This document shows positions 25,734-36,373 of a stretch of DNA of 64,000 nt, one piece after another; the first letter of the stretch is position 1, and every line of letters begins with the position of its first letter. The notes below the pieces were generated by a model that saw only the letters and a list, made by a program, of their open reading frames with translations, ran no database searches and had not been told where the DNA came from. The translations under genes and the position numbers were made by a program. Source of the DNA: Trinickia symbiotica (GTDB lineage: Bacteria; Pseudomonadota; Gammaproteobacteria; Burkholderiales; Burkholderiaceae); NCBI RefSeq assembly GCF_002934455.1, contig NZ_PTIR01000004.1, positions 248,001-312,000 on the forward strand, read 5' to 3'.

Positions 25734-26897
25734 TCACTTCGTCTTTTGCGCACCCACGTCGCTGTCCCACTTCTTGAACGCCTCGACCATCTTGGCGGCA
25801 GGCAGCGGTTGGACGTTGGGGTACTTCTTGAGCCACCCACCGTACTCGACGCGACCGTATTTCTCGATGGTTATCTGGCTCTTTTGCGGGGCCTGCGAGA
25901 TCGTGATGTCCTTGACCGCTGGTCCCGGGTAGAAATAGCCATCGTCGTACGTCATCGCCTGCTGTGCCGGCTCCAGCATGAAGTCCATCAGCTTCAGGAG
26001 AACGTCGACCTTCGCCTTCGGCACGCCCTTCGGAATGACCATGTAGTGCGCGTCGTTGACCCACTTCATGTTGTCGAACGGCTGCACCTTGAAGTTGGCC
26101 GGGACGATGCCGAGCGCGCGCGGGTTGATATCCCAACCAGTCACCGTGACAGTCATGTCACGCGTGCCTTCACCGAGCTCCTTCATCACGGCCGAGGTGC
26201 CGCCCGGGTAGTAAGGAACGCACTCGTTCAGCTGCTTGAGGAAAGCCCAGGTCTTGTCCCAACCGTTGATCGGATCCGTCGGATCCTTGTCGCCCAGGAT
26301 GTAGGGCAGGCCCATCAGGAACGTGCGGCCCGGGCCCGAGTTGGCCGGGCGTGCGTAGATGAGCTTGTTCGGATGCGCCTTGCACCACGAAAGCAGTTGC
26401 TCGGGCGTCTTCGGTACTTCGGCCGGCGGAACCTTATCCGGGTTGTATTCGATGAGCGGACCGGCCGGCATGAATGTGACTTCGAGACCGTAGCCCTGCG
26501 CGAGCTTCTGCATCGCAGCCGGCCCCGGCGCGTACTTGGCGTCCGCGGCCTGGAGCTGACTATCGGGCAGCTTCATCCAAAGGTTTTGCTCGATACCTGC
26601 CGCGAGCGCGTCAGTGCCTGTCAGAACGAGGTCGATGTCCGAACGGCCCGCGTTCTGCATCGCCTTGAGCTTGCCCGGCAGCTGCGGCGCCGGTGAGTTC
26701 GTATAGGTGATGTTCGAAACGAGGTCCGGATACTTGGCCTTGAAGGCCTCCAACCCGGCTTTCGTCAACGCGAGATTGCCCGCGACGTCGACGACGTTGA
26801 GCGACACCGACTCCGCAAAGCCCGATGTCGCGGTCAACGAGAAGCAAAGCGCCGCGGCGACGCCGCCGATGCAATGCACGATCCCCTTCACTTTCAT
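25734..26897 (-). CDS. ABC transporter extracellular solute-binding protein (family 1)
   Basis: A 387-aa protein with a signal peptide (residues about 1-28, GGVAAALCFSLTATSGFAE) and the type II periplasmic binding fold of iron/polyamine/sugar-type importers. It heads the ABC transporter genes and lies 92 nt downstream of the SMP-30 gene on the same strand. A sugar-acid ligand is suggested by this position, but sequence alone does not fix the ligand. Confidence 0.88.
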   Translation of the reverse strand: MKVKGIVHCIGGVAAALCFSLTATSGFAESVSLNVVDVAGNLALTKAGLEAFKAKYPDLVSNITYTNSPAPQLPGKLKAMQNAGRSDIDLVLTGTDALAAGIEQNLWMKLPDSQLQAADAKYAPGPAAMQKLAQGYGLEVTFMPAGPLIEYNPDKVPPAEVPKTPEQLLSWCKAHPNKLIYARPANSGPGRTFLMGLPYILGDKDPTDPINGWDKTWAFLKQLNECVPYYPGGTSAVMKELGEGTRDMTVTVTGWDINPRALGIVPANFKVQPFDNMKWVNDAHYMVIPKGVPKAKVDVLLKLMDFMLEPAQQAMTYDDGYFYPGPAVKDITISQAPQKSQITIEKYGRVEYGGWLKKYPNVQPLPAAKMVEAFKKWDSDVGAQKTK

Positions 26898-26989
26898 GTC
26901 TCCTCCTGGTGAAAACGCTTCTTGTCGCTATCCGCCGTATGCGTCGCTCGCGCCCGGTCTTTTTGCGTCTCCTGACCCAAACGCTACGC

Positions 26990-27886
26990 TCAGCGCCGCA
27001 ATCGCGGCTCCGGCAATCCCGCCACGCCCGGGTTCAGCGCGAACACCGCGCCCGAGAGCGGCTCCCGTTCCTTGCGGATCGACGTGACGAAAAGCGTCTC
27101 GAGCCTCGCCCCGCCGAATGCGCACATTGCCGGCTTCGAGACCGGCACTTCAATGCTTCTCACGAGCCGGCCCGCCGGCGTAAAGCGATGAACGAGGCCG
27201 GCGTCGTTGCCGCAGATCCAGTAGCAACCTTCCGCATCGACGGCCGCGCCGTCGGGCCGACCCGGATGTTCGTTCATATCGACGAAGAGGCGGCGTCCGT
27301 GCGGCACCCCCTCGTCGATGTCGTAGTCGAACGCCCAGATCATGCGCCGGCTCGGATGCGAATCCGAAAGATACATCGTCCGGCCGTCGGGGCTGAACGC
27401 GAGGCCGTTCGAAACGATGAGCGAGTCGCAAAGACGCTCGACGCGGCTCTGCTCGAAATCGAGCCGATAGAGCTGCCCGAGCGGCGCGGCCAGCGACATG
27501 TCGAGCACCATCGTGCCGGCGAGAAAACGCCCTTGCCGGTCGCAGCGCCCGTCGTTGAAGCGCATGTCCGAACGCGGATGCTCGACGCTCGCTATCAGCG
27601 TCGGCTCGGGCAACGCGACGCCGCCCTCGGGCCGCGGCACGCGGTAAATCCCCGTTTCCATCGCGAGCGCGACGCCGCCATCGCCATCGTCGAGGATCGC
27701 GATCGAGCCCGTCATTTGCGGCAACGCCCACGCCTCGGCACGCCCCGTCGAGGCATGCCAGCGCCAGAGCGCGCGGCCCGGGATATCCGTCCAGTAGAGC
27801 GCGTTTTCGTCCGCGTGCCAGACCGGGCTTTCCCCGACCTCGCACCGCATTTCGCCGATCCGATCGACGGCAACCGTCTCGATCAT
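26990..27886 (-). CDS. SMP-30/gluconolactonase-family aldarolactonase
   Basis: A 298-aa six-bladed propeller protein of the SMP-30/regucalcin family, with EVGESPVWHADENALYWTDIPG (metal ligand Glu), MRFNDGRCDRQGRFLAGTM and SNGLAFSPDGRTMYLSDS. It lies 6 nt after the uronate dehydrogenase gene. Uronate dehydrogenases release aldarolactones, and this lactonase would open them to glucarate or galactarate. Confidence 0.9.
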   Translation of the reverse strand: MIETVAVDRIGEMRCEVGESPVWHADENALYWTDIPGRALWRWHASTGRAEAWALPQMTGSIAILDDGDGGVALAMETGIYRVPRPEGGVALPEPTLIASVEHPRSDMRFNDGRCDRQGRFLAGTMVLDMSLAAPLGQLYRLDFEQSRVERLCDSLIVSNGLAFSPDGRTMYLSDSHPSRRMIWAFDYDIDEGVPHGRRLFVDMNEHPGRPDGAAVDAEGCYWICGNDAGLVHRFTPAGRLVRSIEVPVSKPAMCAFGGARLETLFVTSIRKEREPLSGAVFALNPGVAGLPEPRLRR

Positions 27887-27892
27887 CGCCGC

Positions 27893-28756
27893 TCAGTCTC
27901 CGAAAGGCCCCGCCGTCACGAACCCGCCGCCTTGATAGCGGCGCACGGGATCGTCTTCCGGAAGCGGCGCTTGCTCGCGCTCGATCGCCTCGCGCCAACG
28001 TTCGCTCGATTCGACGGGCACATAGCCGAGCCGTCGCGCGGCGGCCGCGTTGTCCCACCAGCTATCGCGATTGGCCGACACGCCATAGACGACATGGCAG
28101 CCGACGCCTGGCACGAACATCGCACGGCGCACGAGTTGCTCGAGATCGTCATAGCCGAGCCAGGTCGTGAGCATGCGCCGATCCTTCGGCTGCGGAAACG
28201 ACGAGCCGATCCGAATGCTCACGGTCTCGACGCCGTAGCGGTCGAAGTAAAAGCGCGCGAGCTGCTCGCCGAATGCCTTACTGACGCCGTAATAACCGTC
28301 GGGGCGCGGCGGCGCGAGCGGATCGATGACCTCGTCCTGCCGATAGAAGCCCGTTACATGGTTCGAGCTGGCGAATACGATGCGCCGCACGCCGTGCCGG
28401 CGCGCGGCCTCGTAAATGTGGTACGTACCTGCAATGTTCGCCGGCAGGATTTCTTCGAACGGACGCTCCACCGACACGCCGCCGAGATGGACGATCACAT
28501 CGACGCCACGCACGAGCGCATCGACGGCCTTTGCATCCGATAGGTCGCACGGCGCGAGTTCTTCGCCCTCGCGCGCAGGGTCGAGCGCGGCGATGTCGGA
28601 AACGCGGATGACATCGGCATAGCGCTTCAAGCGCTCGCGCAGCACGCGGCCCAGGTTGCCGGCCGCGCCCGTCAGCAGGATGCGGGCGCAACGCGTGGAC
28701 ACGCCTTCGAGCGGATCGCCGCCCGGCAGGTCGGCGGCCGGATTGATATTCGTCAT
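27893..28756 (-). CDS. udh: NAD-dependent uronate dehydrogenase
   Basis: A 287-aa extended short-chain dehydrogenase: NAD-binding ILLTGAAGNLGRVLRE, the SSNHVTGFY segment with the catalytic Ser, and YYGVSKAFGEQLA (YxxxK). It closely resembles known uronate dehydrogenases, which oxidise D-galacturonate or D-glucuronate to the aldarolactone. It lies just after garD (1 nt gap) in the aldarate operon, which supports the assignment. Confidence 0.9.
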   Translation of the reverse strand: MTNINPAADLPGGDPLEGVSTRCARILLTGAAGNLGRVLRERLKRYADVIRVSDIAALDPAREGEELAPCDLSDAKAVDALVRGVDVIVHLGGVSVERPFEEILPANIAGTYHIYEAARRHGVRRIVFASSNHVTGFYRQDEVIDPLAPPRPDGYYGVSKAFGEQLARFYFDRYGVETVSIRIGSSFPQPKDRRMLTTWLGYDDLEQLVRRAMFVPGVGCHVVYGVSANRDSWWDNAAAARRLGYVPVESSERWREAIEREQAPLPEDDPVRRYQGGGFVTAGPFGD

Positions 28757-28757
28757 T

Positions 28758-30356
28758 TCAGGTCACGGGTGCTGGGTTGAAGAGAACGAGGTCATTATGC
28801 AGGCCAAGCTTGTCGGCGCAGACCTGCTTACGGCCGCTCGCCACATCGAGAATCATATGAAAAAGCTCCCAGCCGATATCGGCGATCGTTGCTTCTCCTG
28901 TCGCGATGCGCCCGGCGTCGAGATCGATGAGATCGTGCCAGCGCTCCGAGAGCGCCTTGCGCGTCGAAACTTTGATGACGGGCGCCATCGCGAGGCCGTA
29001 AGGCGTGCCGCGCCCCGTCGTGAACACCTGCAAATTGATGCCCGAGGCCAGCTGCAGCGTGCCGCAGACGAAATCGCTCGCCGGCGTTGCCGCAAAGATG
29101 AGCCCCTTGCGGCGCATTTTCTCGCCGGGGCCGAGCACGTCGACGATCGGGCTCGTGCCCGACTTGACGATCGAGCCGAGCGCCTTTTCGACGACGTTCG
29201 ACAAGCCGCCGCGCTTGTTGCCCGGCGACGGATTGGCGCTGCGATCGGCGCGGCCGCCGCTTAAGTAGTCGTCGTACCAGGACATCTCGCGCAAGAGCGC
29301 ACGGCCGACTTCCTCGTCGATCGCGCGCGGCGTGAGCAGATGGATCGCGTCGCGCACTTCGGTCACCTCGGAGAACATCACCGTGCCGCCCGCGCGCACG
29401 ATCAGGTCGGTGGCGAAGCCGACGGCCGGATTCGCCGTCACGCCCGAGAACGCGTCGCTGCCGCCGCACTGCACGCCGATGACGAGATCCGATGCCGGGC
29501 ATGTCTCGCGCCGCCGCTGATTCAGCTTGGCGAGCCGGTCGTCCGCCATGGCGAGGATCGCGTCCACCATCTCGCCGAAGCCGTGATACGCCTCGTCCTG
29601 CAGCGAAAGCACCGGCGACTCGGGCTTGCCGGCCACTTCGATCGGAATGCGTCCGCCCGGCACGCGCTCGGACGGCACGAGCCGCTCGGGCACGAGCTTC
29701 TCGCATCCCAGACCGATCACCATCACCTCTCCCCCGAAGTTCGGGTTCACGGCGAGGTTCTGCAGCGTGCGAATCGGCACGATCGCGGCGGGCGCATTGA
29801 TCGCCACGCCACAGCCGTAAGTGTGCGTGAGCGCCACGACGTCATCGACGTTCGGGTAGCGCGGCAGCAACTCGCGCTTGATCCGGTTCACGACGTACTC
29901 GGTCACTCCGGCCACGCACTGCACGCTCGTCATGATGCCGAGCACGTTCTTCGTGCCGACGGTGCCGTCCGCGTTGCGATAGCCCTCGAACGTGTAGCCC
30001 TCGAGTTTCGGTTGTGCCGAGGTCTTGCGCGTGGCGAGCGGCAGCGAATCGAGCGCGGGCGGCTGCGGCAGACGCACGGCGTGCTCGTCGATCCAGCTGC
30101 CGCGCGCAAGCGGCTTCGCGGCGTAGCCGATGACTTCGCCGTAACGAATGACCGCATCGCCTTCGGCGAGATCGGCCAGCGCGACCTTGTGCCCTTGCGG
30201 CACACCTTGCACGAGCACGGTGCCGTCGTCGAGCTTGGTGCCGGCGGGCAGGCCGCGCGCGTTCACGACGATCGCGACGTTGTCGCGCTCGTCGACGCGA
30301 ATCGTCAGCGCGCGCTCCGTGGCGGCCGGTTCGAGCTCGGTGGTAGAGACAGACAT
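28758..30356 (-). CDS. garD: Galactarate dehydratase GarD
   Basis: A 532-aa UxaA/GarD-family dehydratase that converts galactarate to 5-dehydro-4-deoxy-D-glucarate. It starts [17 protein letters not shown] at 30356. It has an N-terminal SAF-like domain (residues about 1-95), then [42 protein letters not shown] and [12 protein letters not shown] with the conserved cysteines. Full family length, no sign of disruption. Confidence 0.92.
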   Translation of the reverse strand: MSVSTTELEPAATERALTIRVDERDNVAIVVNARGLPAGTKLDDGTVLVQGVPQGHKVALADLAEGDAVIRYGEVIGYAAKPLARGSWIDEHAVRLPQPPALDSLPLATRKTSAQPKLEGYTFEGYRNADGTVGTKNVLGIMTSVQCVAGVTEYVVNRIKRELLPRYPNVDDVVALTHTYGCGVAINAPAAIVPIRTLQNLAVNPNFGGEVMVIGLGCEKLVPERLVPSERVPGGRIPIEVAGKPESPVLSLQDEAYHGFGEMVDAILAMADDRLAKLNQRRRETCPASDLVIGVQCGGSDAFSGVTANPAVGFATDLIVRAGGTVMFSEVTEVRDAIHLLTPRAIDEEVGRALLREMSWYDDYLSGGRADRSANPSPGNKRGGLSNVVEKALGSIVKSGTSPIVDVLGPGEKMRRKGLIFAATPASDFVCGTLQLASGINLQVFTTGRGTPYGLAMAPVIKVSTRKALSERWHDLIDLDAGRIATGEATIADIGWELFHMILDVASGRKQVCADKLGLHNDLVLFNPAPVT

Positions 30357-30375
30357 GGCGGAAGACTCCAATGTT

Positions 30376-31719
30376 TCAGCGAACGAGGCACGGACGCTTG
30401 TTGTCGAACGTCCAGCCCGGAATCAGGTACTGCATCGCGGCGGCATCGTCGCGGCTGCCGAGCCCTTTCTCGAGGTAGAGCGCATGCGCGGCCGCGAGCG
30501 CTTCCTCGTCGAGCTCGATGCCGAGCCCGCCGCGCGCCGGCACGGCCACTTGACCGTCGACGATCTTGAACGGCTCGCGCGTGAGATGCTGGCCGTCCTG
30601 CCAGATCCAGTGCGTATCGATCGCCGTGATCTGGCCGGGCGCCGCCGCCGCGACATGCGTGAACATCGCGAGCGAAATATCGAAATGGTTGTTCGAATGC
30701 GAGCCCCAGGTGAGCCCCCATTCGGCGCAAAGCTGGGCGACGCGAACCGAGCCGCGCATCGTCCAGAAGTGCGGATCGGCGAGCGGAATGTCGACGGACT
30801 GCAGCGTCACCGCGTGGCCGAGCTGACGCCAATCGGTGGCGATCATGTTGGTCGCCGTCGGCAGGCCCGTCGCGCGACGGAATTCGGCCATCACCTCGCG
30901 GCCCGAATATCCGCCTTCGGCGCCGCACGGGTCCTCGGCATAGGCGAGCACGTCGTGCTGGTCGCGGCAAAGGCGAATCGCTTCCGCGAGCGACCAGGCG
31001 CCGTTCGGATCGAGCGTGATCCGCGCATCGGGAAAACGCTCGGCGAGCGCAGTCACCGCGGCGATTTCCTCATCGCCCGCGAGCACGCCCCCCTTCAGCT
31101 TGAAGTCGTGAAAGCCGTAGCGCGCATGCGCGGCAACGGCAAGCTCGACGACCGCTTCGGGCGTGAGCGCGGGCTCGTTGCGCAGACGGAACCACGCGTC
31201 GTCCGCGTCGCGCTCGCTCCGATAGTCGAGCGCCGTGCGCTCGCGTTCGCCGACATAGAAAAGATAGCCCAGCATCGGCACGTGCGTGCGCTGTTGGCCT
31301 TCGCCCAAGAGCGCTGCCACGGGCACTTCGAGATGTTGGCCGAGCAGATCGAGCAGCGCCGCTTCGATCGCCGTCACGGCGTGAACGGTGATGCGCAGAT
31401 CGAACGTCTGCGTGCCGCGGCCGCCCGCATCGCGGTCGCCGAAGCGCTGCCGCACCGCGTTGAGCACGTCCTGCCAGCGACCGAGCGGCTGGCCGACGAC
31501 GAGCGCGCTCGCGTCCTCGAGCGTGCGGCGAATCCCCTCGCCGCCCGGCACTTCGCCAAGGCCCGCGTGTCCGCTGCTGTCCTCGAGGATGACGATGTTG
31601 CGCGTGAAATACGGCCCGTGGGCGCCGCTCAGGTTGAGCAGCATGCTGTCGCGCCCGGCAACGGGGACGACGCGCATGCGTGTGACGACAGGGGTCTTCG
31701 AGGCTGCATCGACTTTCAT
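30376..31719 (-). CDS. gudD: Glucarate dehydratase GudD (paralogue 1)
   Basis: A 447-aa enolase-superfamily enzyme, the classical GudD length. It dehydrates D-glucarate to 5-dehydro-4-deoxyglucarate. Catalytic elements are intact: FKLKGG (Lys), LDPNGAW (Asp/Asn), AEDPCG (Glu), TNMIATDW (Asn/Asp) and GSHSNNHFD (His). The capping loop has the usual [14 protein letters not shown] form. Its leader carries three copies of GAAACAC. It lies between a second gudD-like gene and garD. Confidence 0.92.
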   Translation of the reverse strand: MKVDAASKTPVVTRMRVVPVAGRDSMLLNLSGAHGPYFTRNIVILEDSSGHAGLGEVPGGEGIRRTLEDASALVVGQPLGRWQDVLNAVRQRFGDRDAGGRGTQTFDLRITVHAVTAIEAALLDLLGQHLEVPVAALLGEGQQRTHVPMLGYLFYVGERERTALDYRSERDADDAWFRLRNEPALTPEAVVELAVAAHARYGFHDFKLKGGVLAGDEEIAAVTALAERFPDARITLDPNGAWSLAEAIRLCRDQHDVLAYAEDPCGAEGGYSGREVMAEFRRATGLPTATNMIATDWRQLGHAVTLQSVDIPLADPHFWTMRGSVRVAQLCAEWGLTWGSHSNNHFDISLAMFTHVAAAAPGQITAIDTHWIWQDGQHLTREPFKIVDGQVAVPARGGLGIELDEEALAAAHALYLEKGLGSRDDAAAMQYLIPGWTFDNKRPCLVR

Positions 31720-31725
31720 CGGTTC

Positions 31726-31752
31726 GTGTTTCCTGTGTTTCGTGTGTTTCGC
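31726..31752. repeat. Three tandem 9-nt units in the gudD leader
   Basis: GTGTTTC occurs at 31726-31732, 31735-31741 and 31744-31750, with a period of 9 nt. In the sense strand of gudD these read GAAACAC three times; the copy nearest the start overlaps the likely ribosome site (AGGAAACACGAACCGATG). Such tandem repeats can vary in number by slippage. Confidence 0.6.
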
Positions 31753-31794
31753 GTGCTTGTCTCTGGCGATTGCCGCGATGCGGCGCTCCGCTCG

Positions 31795-33276
31795 CTAAGT
31801 CCGAGCCGCGACGGCCCGTCCTTCACGCGCGGCGCGGCCATAGCTCGGCCGCTTCGGATCGTACGTCCAGCCCGGCATGAGGTATCGCATCGCGACCGCA
31901 TCGTCGCGCGCGCCGTTCCCGAGCGACTTGTAAAGCTCGTGTGCCTTCATCACGCGTTCCAGGTCGATCTCGATGCCGAGGCCCGGGCGTTCGGGCACCG
32001 CGACCGTCCCGCCTTCGATGACGAGCGGCTCGCGCGTCAAGCGCTCCTCGCCTTCCTGCCAGATCCAGTGCGTGTCGATCGCGGTGATCCGGCCCGGCGC
32101 CGCCGCGGCCACGTGGGTGAACATCGCGAGCGACACATCGAAATGATTGTTCGAATGCGAGCCCCAGGTGAGCCCCCACTCGGCGCAAAGCTGCGCGACG
32201 CGCGCCGAGCCTTGCATCGTCCAGAAATGCGGATCGGCGAGCGGAATGTCGACGGCACCGAGCACGACCGCATGGCCGAGCTGACGCCAATCGGTGGCGA
32301 TCATGTTCGTCGCCGTCGGAATACCCGTTGCACGCTTGAACTCCGCCATCGTCTCGCGGCCCGAATAGCCGTTCTCGGGCCCGCACGGGTCTTCGGCATA
32401 GGCGAGCAGATGCCCCTGGCCGCGGCAGAGCCGGATCGCCTCGTCGAGCGACCATGCGCCATTCGGATCGAGCGTGACGCGTGCCTGAGGAAAATGCGCC
32501 TTGATCGCCGCGACGGCATCGAGCTCGTCGTCGCCGTCCATCACGCCGCCCTTGAGCTTGAAGTCGGTGAAGCCGTAGCGCGCGGCGGCCGCTTGCGCGA
32601 GGCGCGCGACTTCGCGCGGCGTGAGCGCGCTCTCGCAACGCAGACGGAACCATTCGTCGCGCGCGCCGGAGCCGTCGAGATAGGGCAGATCGGTCTTGCG
32701 ACGATCGCCGACATAGAAGAGATAAGCGAGCATCGGCACGCGATCGCGCTGCCGGCCGTTGGCGAGCAACTCGGCAACGGGCACGCCGAGATGCTGGCCC
32801 AGCAGGTCGAGCAGCGCCGCCTCGACGGCCGTAAGGACGTTGTCCATGCGCAGATTGATCTCGTGCGGCTGACGCAAGACGGCGGACTCGGCTTCGTTCG
32901 TCACCTCATGGACAGTGCCGCGATGAGCCGCATCGGCCCCGCCGCTCAGCGCGCGGCGAATCGCATTGAGCGTTGCGTTGGCGCGGCCGATTTCCGTATC
33001 GAGGACGAGCGGCGTCACGCGCTCGAGCGCGCCGCGAATGCCTTCGCCGCCCGGCACCTCGCCGACTCCGGTGCGTCCGGCCGAATCGGTCAGCAGCACG
33101 AGATTGCGCGTGAAGAACGGACCGTGCGCGCCGCACAGATTCATGAGCATGCTATCGCGCCCCGCGACGGGAATCACCCGCATGCTCGTCACGCGCGGCG
33201 TGCCCCCGCTCGCATAGCGGTCGCTTTCAGCGTCCCGATTCCCGGCCTGTCGCTCAACCACCTTGATTCGCTCCAT
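31795..33276 (-). CDS. Glucarate dehydratase-like enolase-superfamily enzyme (paralogue 2)
   Basis: A 493-aa protein starting [17 protein letters not shown] at 33276, closely similar to the adjacent GudD and keeping the same active-site elements ([36 protein letters not shown]). It differs in having a ~25-residue N-terminal extension and a longer, changed capping region around residues 115-150 ([20 protein letters not shown]). Changes in the cap of this superfamily alter substrate choice, so it may act on another aldarate. It may also be simply redundant. Confidence 0.88.
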   Translation of the reverse strand: MERIKVVERQAGNRDAESDRYASGGTPRVTSMRVIPVAGRDSMLMNLCGAHGPFFTRNLVLLTDSAGRTGVGEVPGGEGIRGALERVTPLVLDTEIGRANATLNAIRRALSGGADAAHRGTVHEVTNEAESAVLRQPHEINLRMDNVLTAVEAALLDLLGQHLGVPVAELLANGRQRDRVPMLAYLFYVGDRRKTDLPYLDGSGARDEWFRLRCESALTPREVARLAQAAAARYGFTDFKLKGGVMDGDDELDAVAAIKAHFPQARVTLDPNGAWSLDEAIRLCRGQGHLLAYAEDPCGPENGYSGRETMAEFKRATGIPTATNMIATDWRQLGHAVVLGAVDIPLADPHFWTMQGSARVAQLCAEWGLTWGSHSNNHFDVSLAMFTHVAAAAPGRITAIDTHWIWQEGEERLTREPLVIEGGTVAVPERPGLGIEIDLERVMKAHELYKSLGNGARDDAVAMRYLMPGWTYDPKRPSYGRAAREGRAVAART

Positions 33277-33302
33277 TTTGATTCGTTCATCGCATTGGCA
33301 GT

Positions 33303-33326
33303 GAGCCGGCCTTCCTTCGCCGGCTC
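33303..33326 (-). repeat. Intercistronic hairpin after the MFS gene
   Basis: GAGCCGGC (33303-33310) pairs with GCCGGCTC (33319-33326) across an 8-nt loop, 13 nt after the MFS stop and before the next gene, with no T run. A further AGCCGGCTC lies at about 33333-33341, overlapping the stop. Confidence 0.6.
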
Positions 33327-33339
33327 CCCGCCAGCCGGC

Positions 33340-34695
33340 TCAGGACTCGAGCTTCAACTCGACCCGCTGGATCTTGCCCACAAGGAACAGATAGCAGACG
33401 CAGGCGATGAGCCCATGCAATCCGACGAAAACGAGCGCGCCGTTGAACGAGCCCGTGTGGCCGACGATGTAGCCGACGGCGATCGGGGTGGTGATGCTCG
33501 ACAGATTGCCAAAGGTATTCATCAGCGCACCCGAGAGCCCCGCGATCTGCTTGGGCGCCGTATCGGAGTTGACGGCCCAGCCGAGCGCGCCGAGCCCCTT
33601 GCCGAAGAACGCGAGTGCCATGACCGCGACGACCACGGCCTGAGCATCGACGTAGTTGCAGATCACCATGCTCATCGAAAGCAGCATGCCGAGCACGATC
33701 GGCACTTTGCGCGCGACCGAGAGCGATGCTCCGCGCGAGAGCAGCCAATCGGAGATGATGCCGCCGAGAATGCCGCCGAGAAAGCCACAGACGGCCGGCA
33801 CGGATGCGACGAAGCCCGCTTTGAGGATCGACATCCCGCGCGCCTGTACGAGGTAAATCGGGAACCAGGTGATGAAGAAGTACGTCAGCGCATTGATGCA
33901 ATACTGCGCGATGTAGATGCCCATCAACATCCGGTTCTTCAGCAATTGCTTCACGTAGGCCAGATTGGGGCCCTGACGGCGCGCCGCGCCAGACCGATCG
34001 ATATCGACGAGGCCACCGCCCGCCTCGATGTACTCGATCTCGGCCTGGTTCACGCGCGGATGTTCCTTCGGGTCGCGCACGAAGATGCGCCAGGCGATCG
34101 CCATCGCGATGCCGAGCACGCCCATCACGATGAAGACCTCGTGCCAGCCGAACGAATGAACGACCCAGGCCATGAGCGGCGCGAAGATGACGGTCGCCGC
34201 ATATTGGGCCGAGTTGAAGATGGCCGAGGCCGTGCCGCGCTCGTTCGCGGGGAACCAGGCGGCCACGATGCGACTGTTGGCCGGAAACGCGGGGGCTTCG
34301 GCCACGCCGACGAGAAACCGCAGCGCGAAAACCGCGGCAACCGCGGCGCCGCCGGCGAGAAAGCCGATCGTTCCTTGCATGAACGTGAAGATCGACCAGA
34401 TGAGAATGCTCGCGCCGTAGACGCGCCGCGAGCCGAACTTGTCGAGCAGCCAGCCGCCGGGCAGTTGCGCGATCACATAGGACCAGCCGAACGCCGAGAA
34501 GATATACCCGAGCGCCACGGCGTTCATGCCGAGGTCCTTTTGCATCGCCGAACCCGCGATCGAAACCGTCGCGCGGTCGGCATAGTTGATCGTCGTCACG
34601 ATGAACAGCATCGCGAGGATCGTGAAACGCACCCGGCTCGCGCGTAGCGCAGCCGGCGTGCTTTTAGCTCCCACGATGGGGGCTTCTGCGTCCAT
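33340..34695 (-). CDS. MFS transporter, GudP/GarP-like aldarate:H+ symporter
   Basis: A 451-aa membrane protein with 12 hydrophobic segments, started at ATG 34695 behind GGAGGAG. It contains the anion:cation symporter motifs of the D-glucarate/galactarate porter group (VTTINYADRATVSIAGSAMQKDLGM, SYVIAQLPGGWLLDKFGSRRVYG, VAEAPAFPANSRIVAAWFPANERGTAS). It sits between the aldehyde dehydrogenase and the gudD paralogues, so import of glucarate or galactarate is the likely role. Confidence 0.9.
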   Translation of the reverse strand: MDAEAPIVGAKSTPAALRASRVRFTILAMLFIVTTINYADRATVSIAGSAMQKDLGMNAVALGYIFSAFGWSYVIAQLPGGWLLDKFGSRRVYGASILIWSIFTFMQGTIGFLAGGAAVAAVFALRFLVGVAEAPAFPANSRIVAAWFPANERGTASAIFNSAQYAATVIFAPLMAWVVHSFGWHEVFIVMGVLGIAMAIAWRIFVRDPKEHPRVNQAEIEYIEAGGGLVDIDRSGAARRQGPNLAYVKQLLKNRMLMGIYIAQYCINALTYFFITWFPIYLVQARGMSILKAGFVASVPAVCGFLGGILGGIISDWLLSRGASLSVARKVPIVLGMLLSMSMVICNYVDAQAVVVAVMALAFFGKGLGALGWAVNSDTAPKQIAGLSGALMNTFGNLSSITTPIAVGYIVGHTGSFNGALVFVGLHGLIACVCYLFLVGKIQRVELKLES

Positions 34696-34746
34696 AGTCT
34701 CCTCCTTTGCGCGGCGCGGTGCGCGTGGCACCCCGCCGCTCTTGTT

Positions 34747-34772
34747 CGCCGGGCCCGCATGCCGGCCCGGCG
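34747..34772 (-). repeat. Intercistronic hairpin after the aldehyde dehydrogenase gene
   Basis: CGCCGGGCC (34747-34755) and GGCCCGGCG (34764-34772) form a perfect 9-bp stem with an 8-nt loop, only 5 nt past the aldehyde dehydrogenase stop and without a T run. It belongs to the set of hairpins that follow stop codons within this operon. Confidence 0.65.
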
Positions 34773-34777
34773 GCTGA

Positions 34778-36373
34778 TCAGGCGTCGCCGCCCAACACCA
34801 TGTTTCCGTCGACAAGGCGCCTCACGCGCCACGGGTTCGCGTCCTGCAAGGCCTGCGGCAGCAGCGAGTCGGGCATGTCCTGATAGCAGACGGGCCTCAG
34901 AAAGCGCTCGATCGCGGCCGTGCCGACCGATGTCGAACGGCCGTCGGTCGTCGCCGGCCACGGGCCGCCGTGCACCATCGCGTGCGTGACCTCCACGCCG
35001 GTCGGCCAGCCGTTGACGAGGATGCGGCCTGCCTTGCGCTCGAGCGTCGGCAGCAACGCGCGCGCGAGCGTCGTGTCGCGCGCATCGTCGGCGTCGAGCT
35101 GGAGCGTCGCCGTCAATTGGCCTTCGAGGGCCCGCGCGACAGCCGTGAGCTGCGCGGCGTCGCGGCAACGAACGACGAGCGCCGTCGAGCCGAAGATCTC
35201 CTCGTGCAGCGCGGGCTGCGCGAGGAAACTGTCCGCGTCGGTCGTATAAAGCCCGGCTTGGCCTCTGTTCGGCTCACCGCTCTCGAGCCCCCGCGCGGCG
35301 CACTCGACGTTGCGCTCGCCCGCCAGCCGGACCACGCCACGCCGATAAGCCTCGGCGATGCCGGGCGTCAGCATGGTCTGGGCCGCACGCTGCGCAAGCG
35401 CCGTGGCCGCTGACGCGACGAATCGGTCCAGGTCGGGGCCGTCGACGGCGAGCAAGAGGCCCGGATTCGTGCAGAACTGTCCGGCGCCGAGCGTCAGCGA
35501 ATCGACGAACTGCGCGCCGAGCGCGTCGGCGCGCGCCTCGAGCGCCGCCGGCAGCAGGAATACCGGATTGACGGCGGAAAGCTCGCCGTAGACGGGGATC
35601 GGCTGCGGCCGCGACTGGGCGATCCGCATCAGCGCCACGCCACCCGCGCGCGACCCTGTGAAGCCCACCGCTTGAATGCGCGGATCGGAAACGAGCGCAC
35701 CCGCGCGCTCGTTATCGGCAAAGAGCAGCGAAAAAACGCCTTCCGGCAACCCGCAGCGCGCAACGGCGGCCTGCACGGCGCCGCCGACGAGGGCCGAGGT
35801 GCCCGGATGAGCGGGATGCCCCTTCACGACGACAGGACAGCCGGCCGCGAGGGCCGACGCCGTATCGCCGCCCGCCACGGAGAACGCGAGCGGAAAGTTG
35901 CTCGCGCCGAACACGGCGACGGGGCCCACCGCAATGCGGCGCAGGCGCAGATCGGCGCGCGGCAGCGGCTTGCGCTCCGGCAAAGCCGGATCGATGCGCG
36001 CATCGAGCGCATCTCCGCTTCGCACCAGGCGCGCGAAGAGCCGCAACTGATTACAGGTTCGTGCACGCTCGCCTTCGAGCCGCGGGCGCGGCAGCCCCGT
36101 CTCGCTCATCGCGCGCTCGATCAGCGCATCGCCGAGCGCCTCGATTTCGCTTGCGATCGTCTCGAGGAACGCCGCGCGCTCGGCGGGCGCCGTCTCGCGG
36201 TAAGTATCGAAAGCCGCGTCGGCAAGTGCGCAGGCGTGCGCGACATCGGCTGCGTCGGCGAGCGTAAACGCCGGTTCGAGCGTATGTCCCGTCGCCGGAT
36301 CGACGGCGCGAAAAACGCCGGCCGCGCCCGCGACGCGCGAAGCGCCGATCAGGAGATCGCCGCCGACCGTCAT
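34778..36373 (-). CDS. 2,5-dioxovalerate (alpha-ketoglutarate semialdehyde) dehydrogenase
   Basis: A 531-aa NAD(P)-dependent aldehyde dehydrogenase of the KGSADH type. It has [42 protein letters not shown], the cofactor loop GFTGSRAGG, and the catalytic Cys in [11 protein letters not shown]. It oxidises 2-oxoglutarate semialdehyde to 2-oxoglutarate, the last step of aldarate breakdown, and overlaps kdgD (previous step) by 4 nt. Confidence 0.92.
   Translation of the reverse strand: MTVGGDLLIGASRVAGAAGVFRAVDPATGHTLEPAFTLADAADVAHACALADAAFDTYRETAPAERAAFLETIASEIEALGDALIERAMSETGLPRPRLEGERARTCNQLRLFARLVRSGDALDARIDPALPERKPLPRADLRLRRIAVGPVAVFGASNFPLAFSVAGGDTASALAAGCPVVVKGHPAHPGTSALVGGAVQAAVARCGLPEGVFSLLFADNERAGALVSDPRIQAVGFTGSRAGGVALMRIAQSRPQPIPVYGELSAVNPVFLLPAALEARADALGAQFVDSLTLGAGQFCTNPGLLLAVDGPDLDRFVASAATALAQRAAQTMLTPGIAEAYRRGVVRLAGERNVECAARGLESGEPNRGQAGLYTTDADSFLAQPALHEEIFGSTALVVRCRDAAQLTAVARALEGQLTATLQLDADDARDTTLARALLPTLERKAGRILVNGWPTGVEVTHAMVHGGPWPATTDGRSTSVGTAAIERFLRPVCYQDMPDSLLPQALQDANPWRVRRLVDGNMVLGGDA

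Noticed and set aside
30148-34647. A 1499-codon open frame on the plus strand
   Set aside because: It is antisense to garD, both gudD genes and the MFS gene, which have clear families. Long shadow frames are expected in such GC-rich coding DNA; its translation is Arg/His/Asp-rich with no domain.
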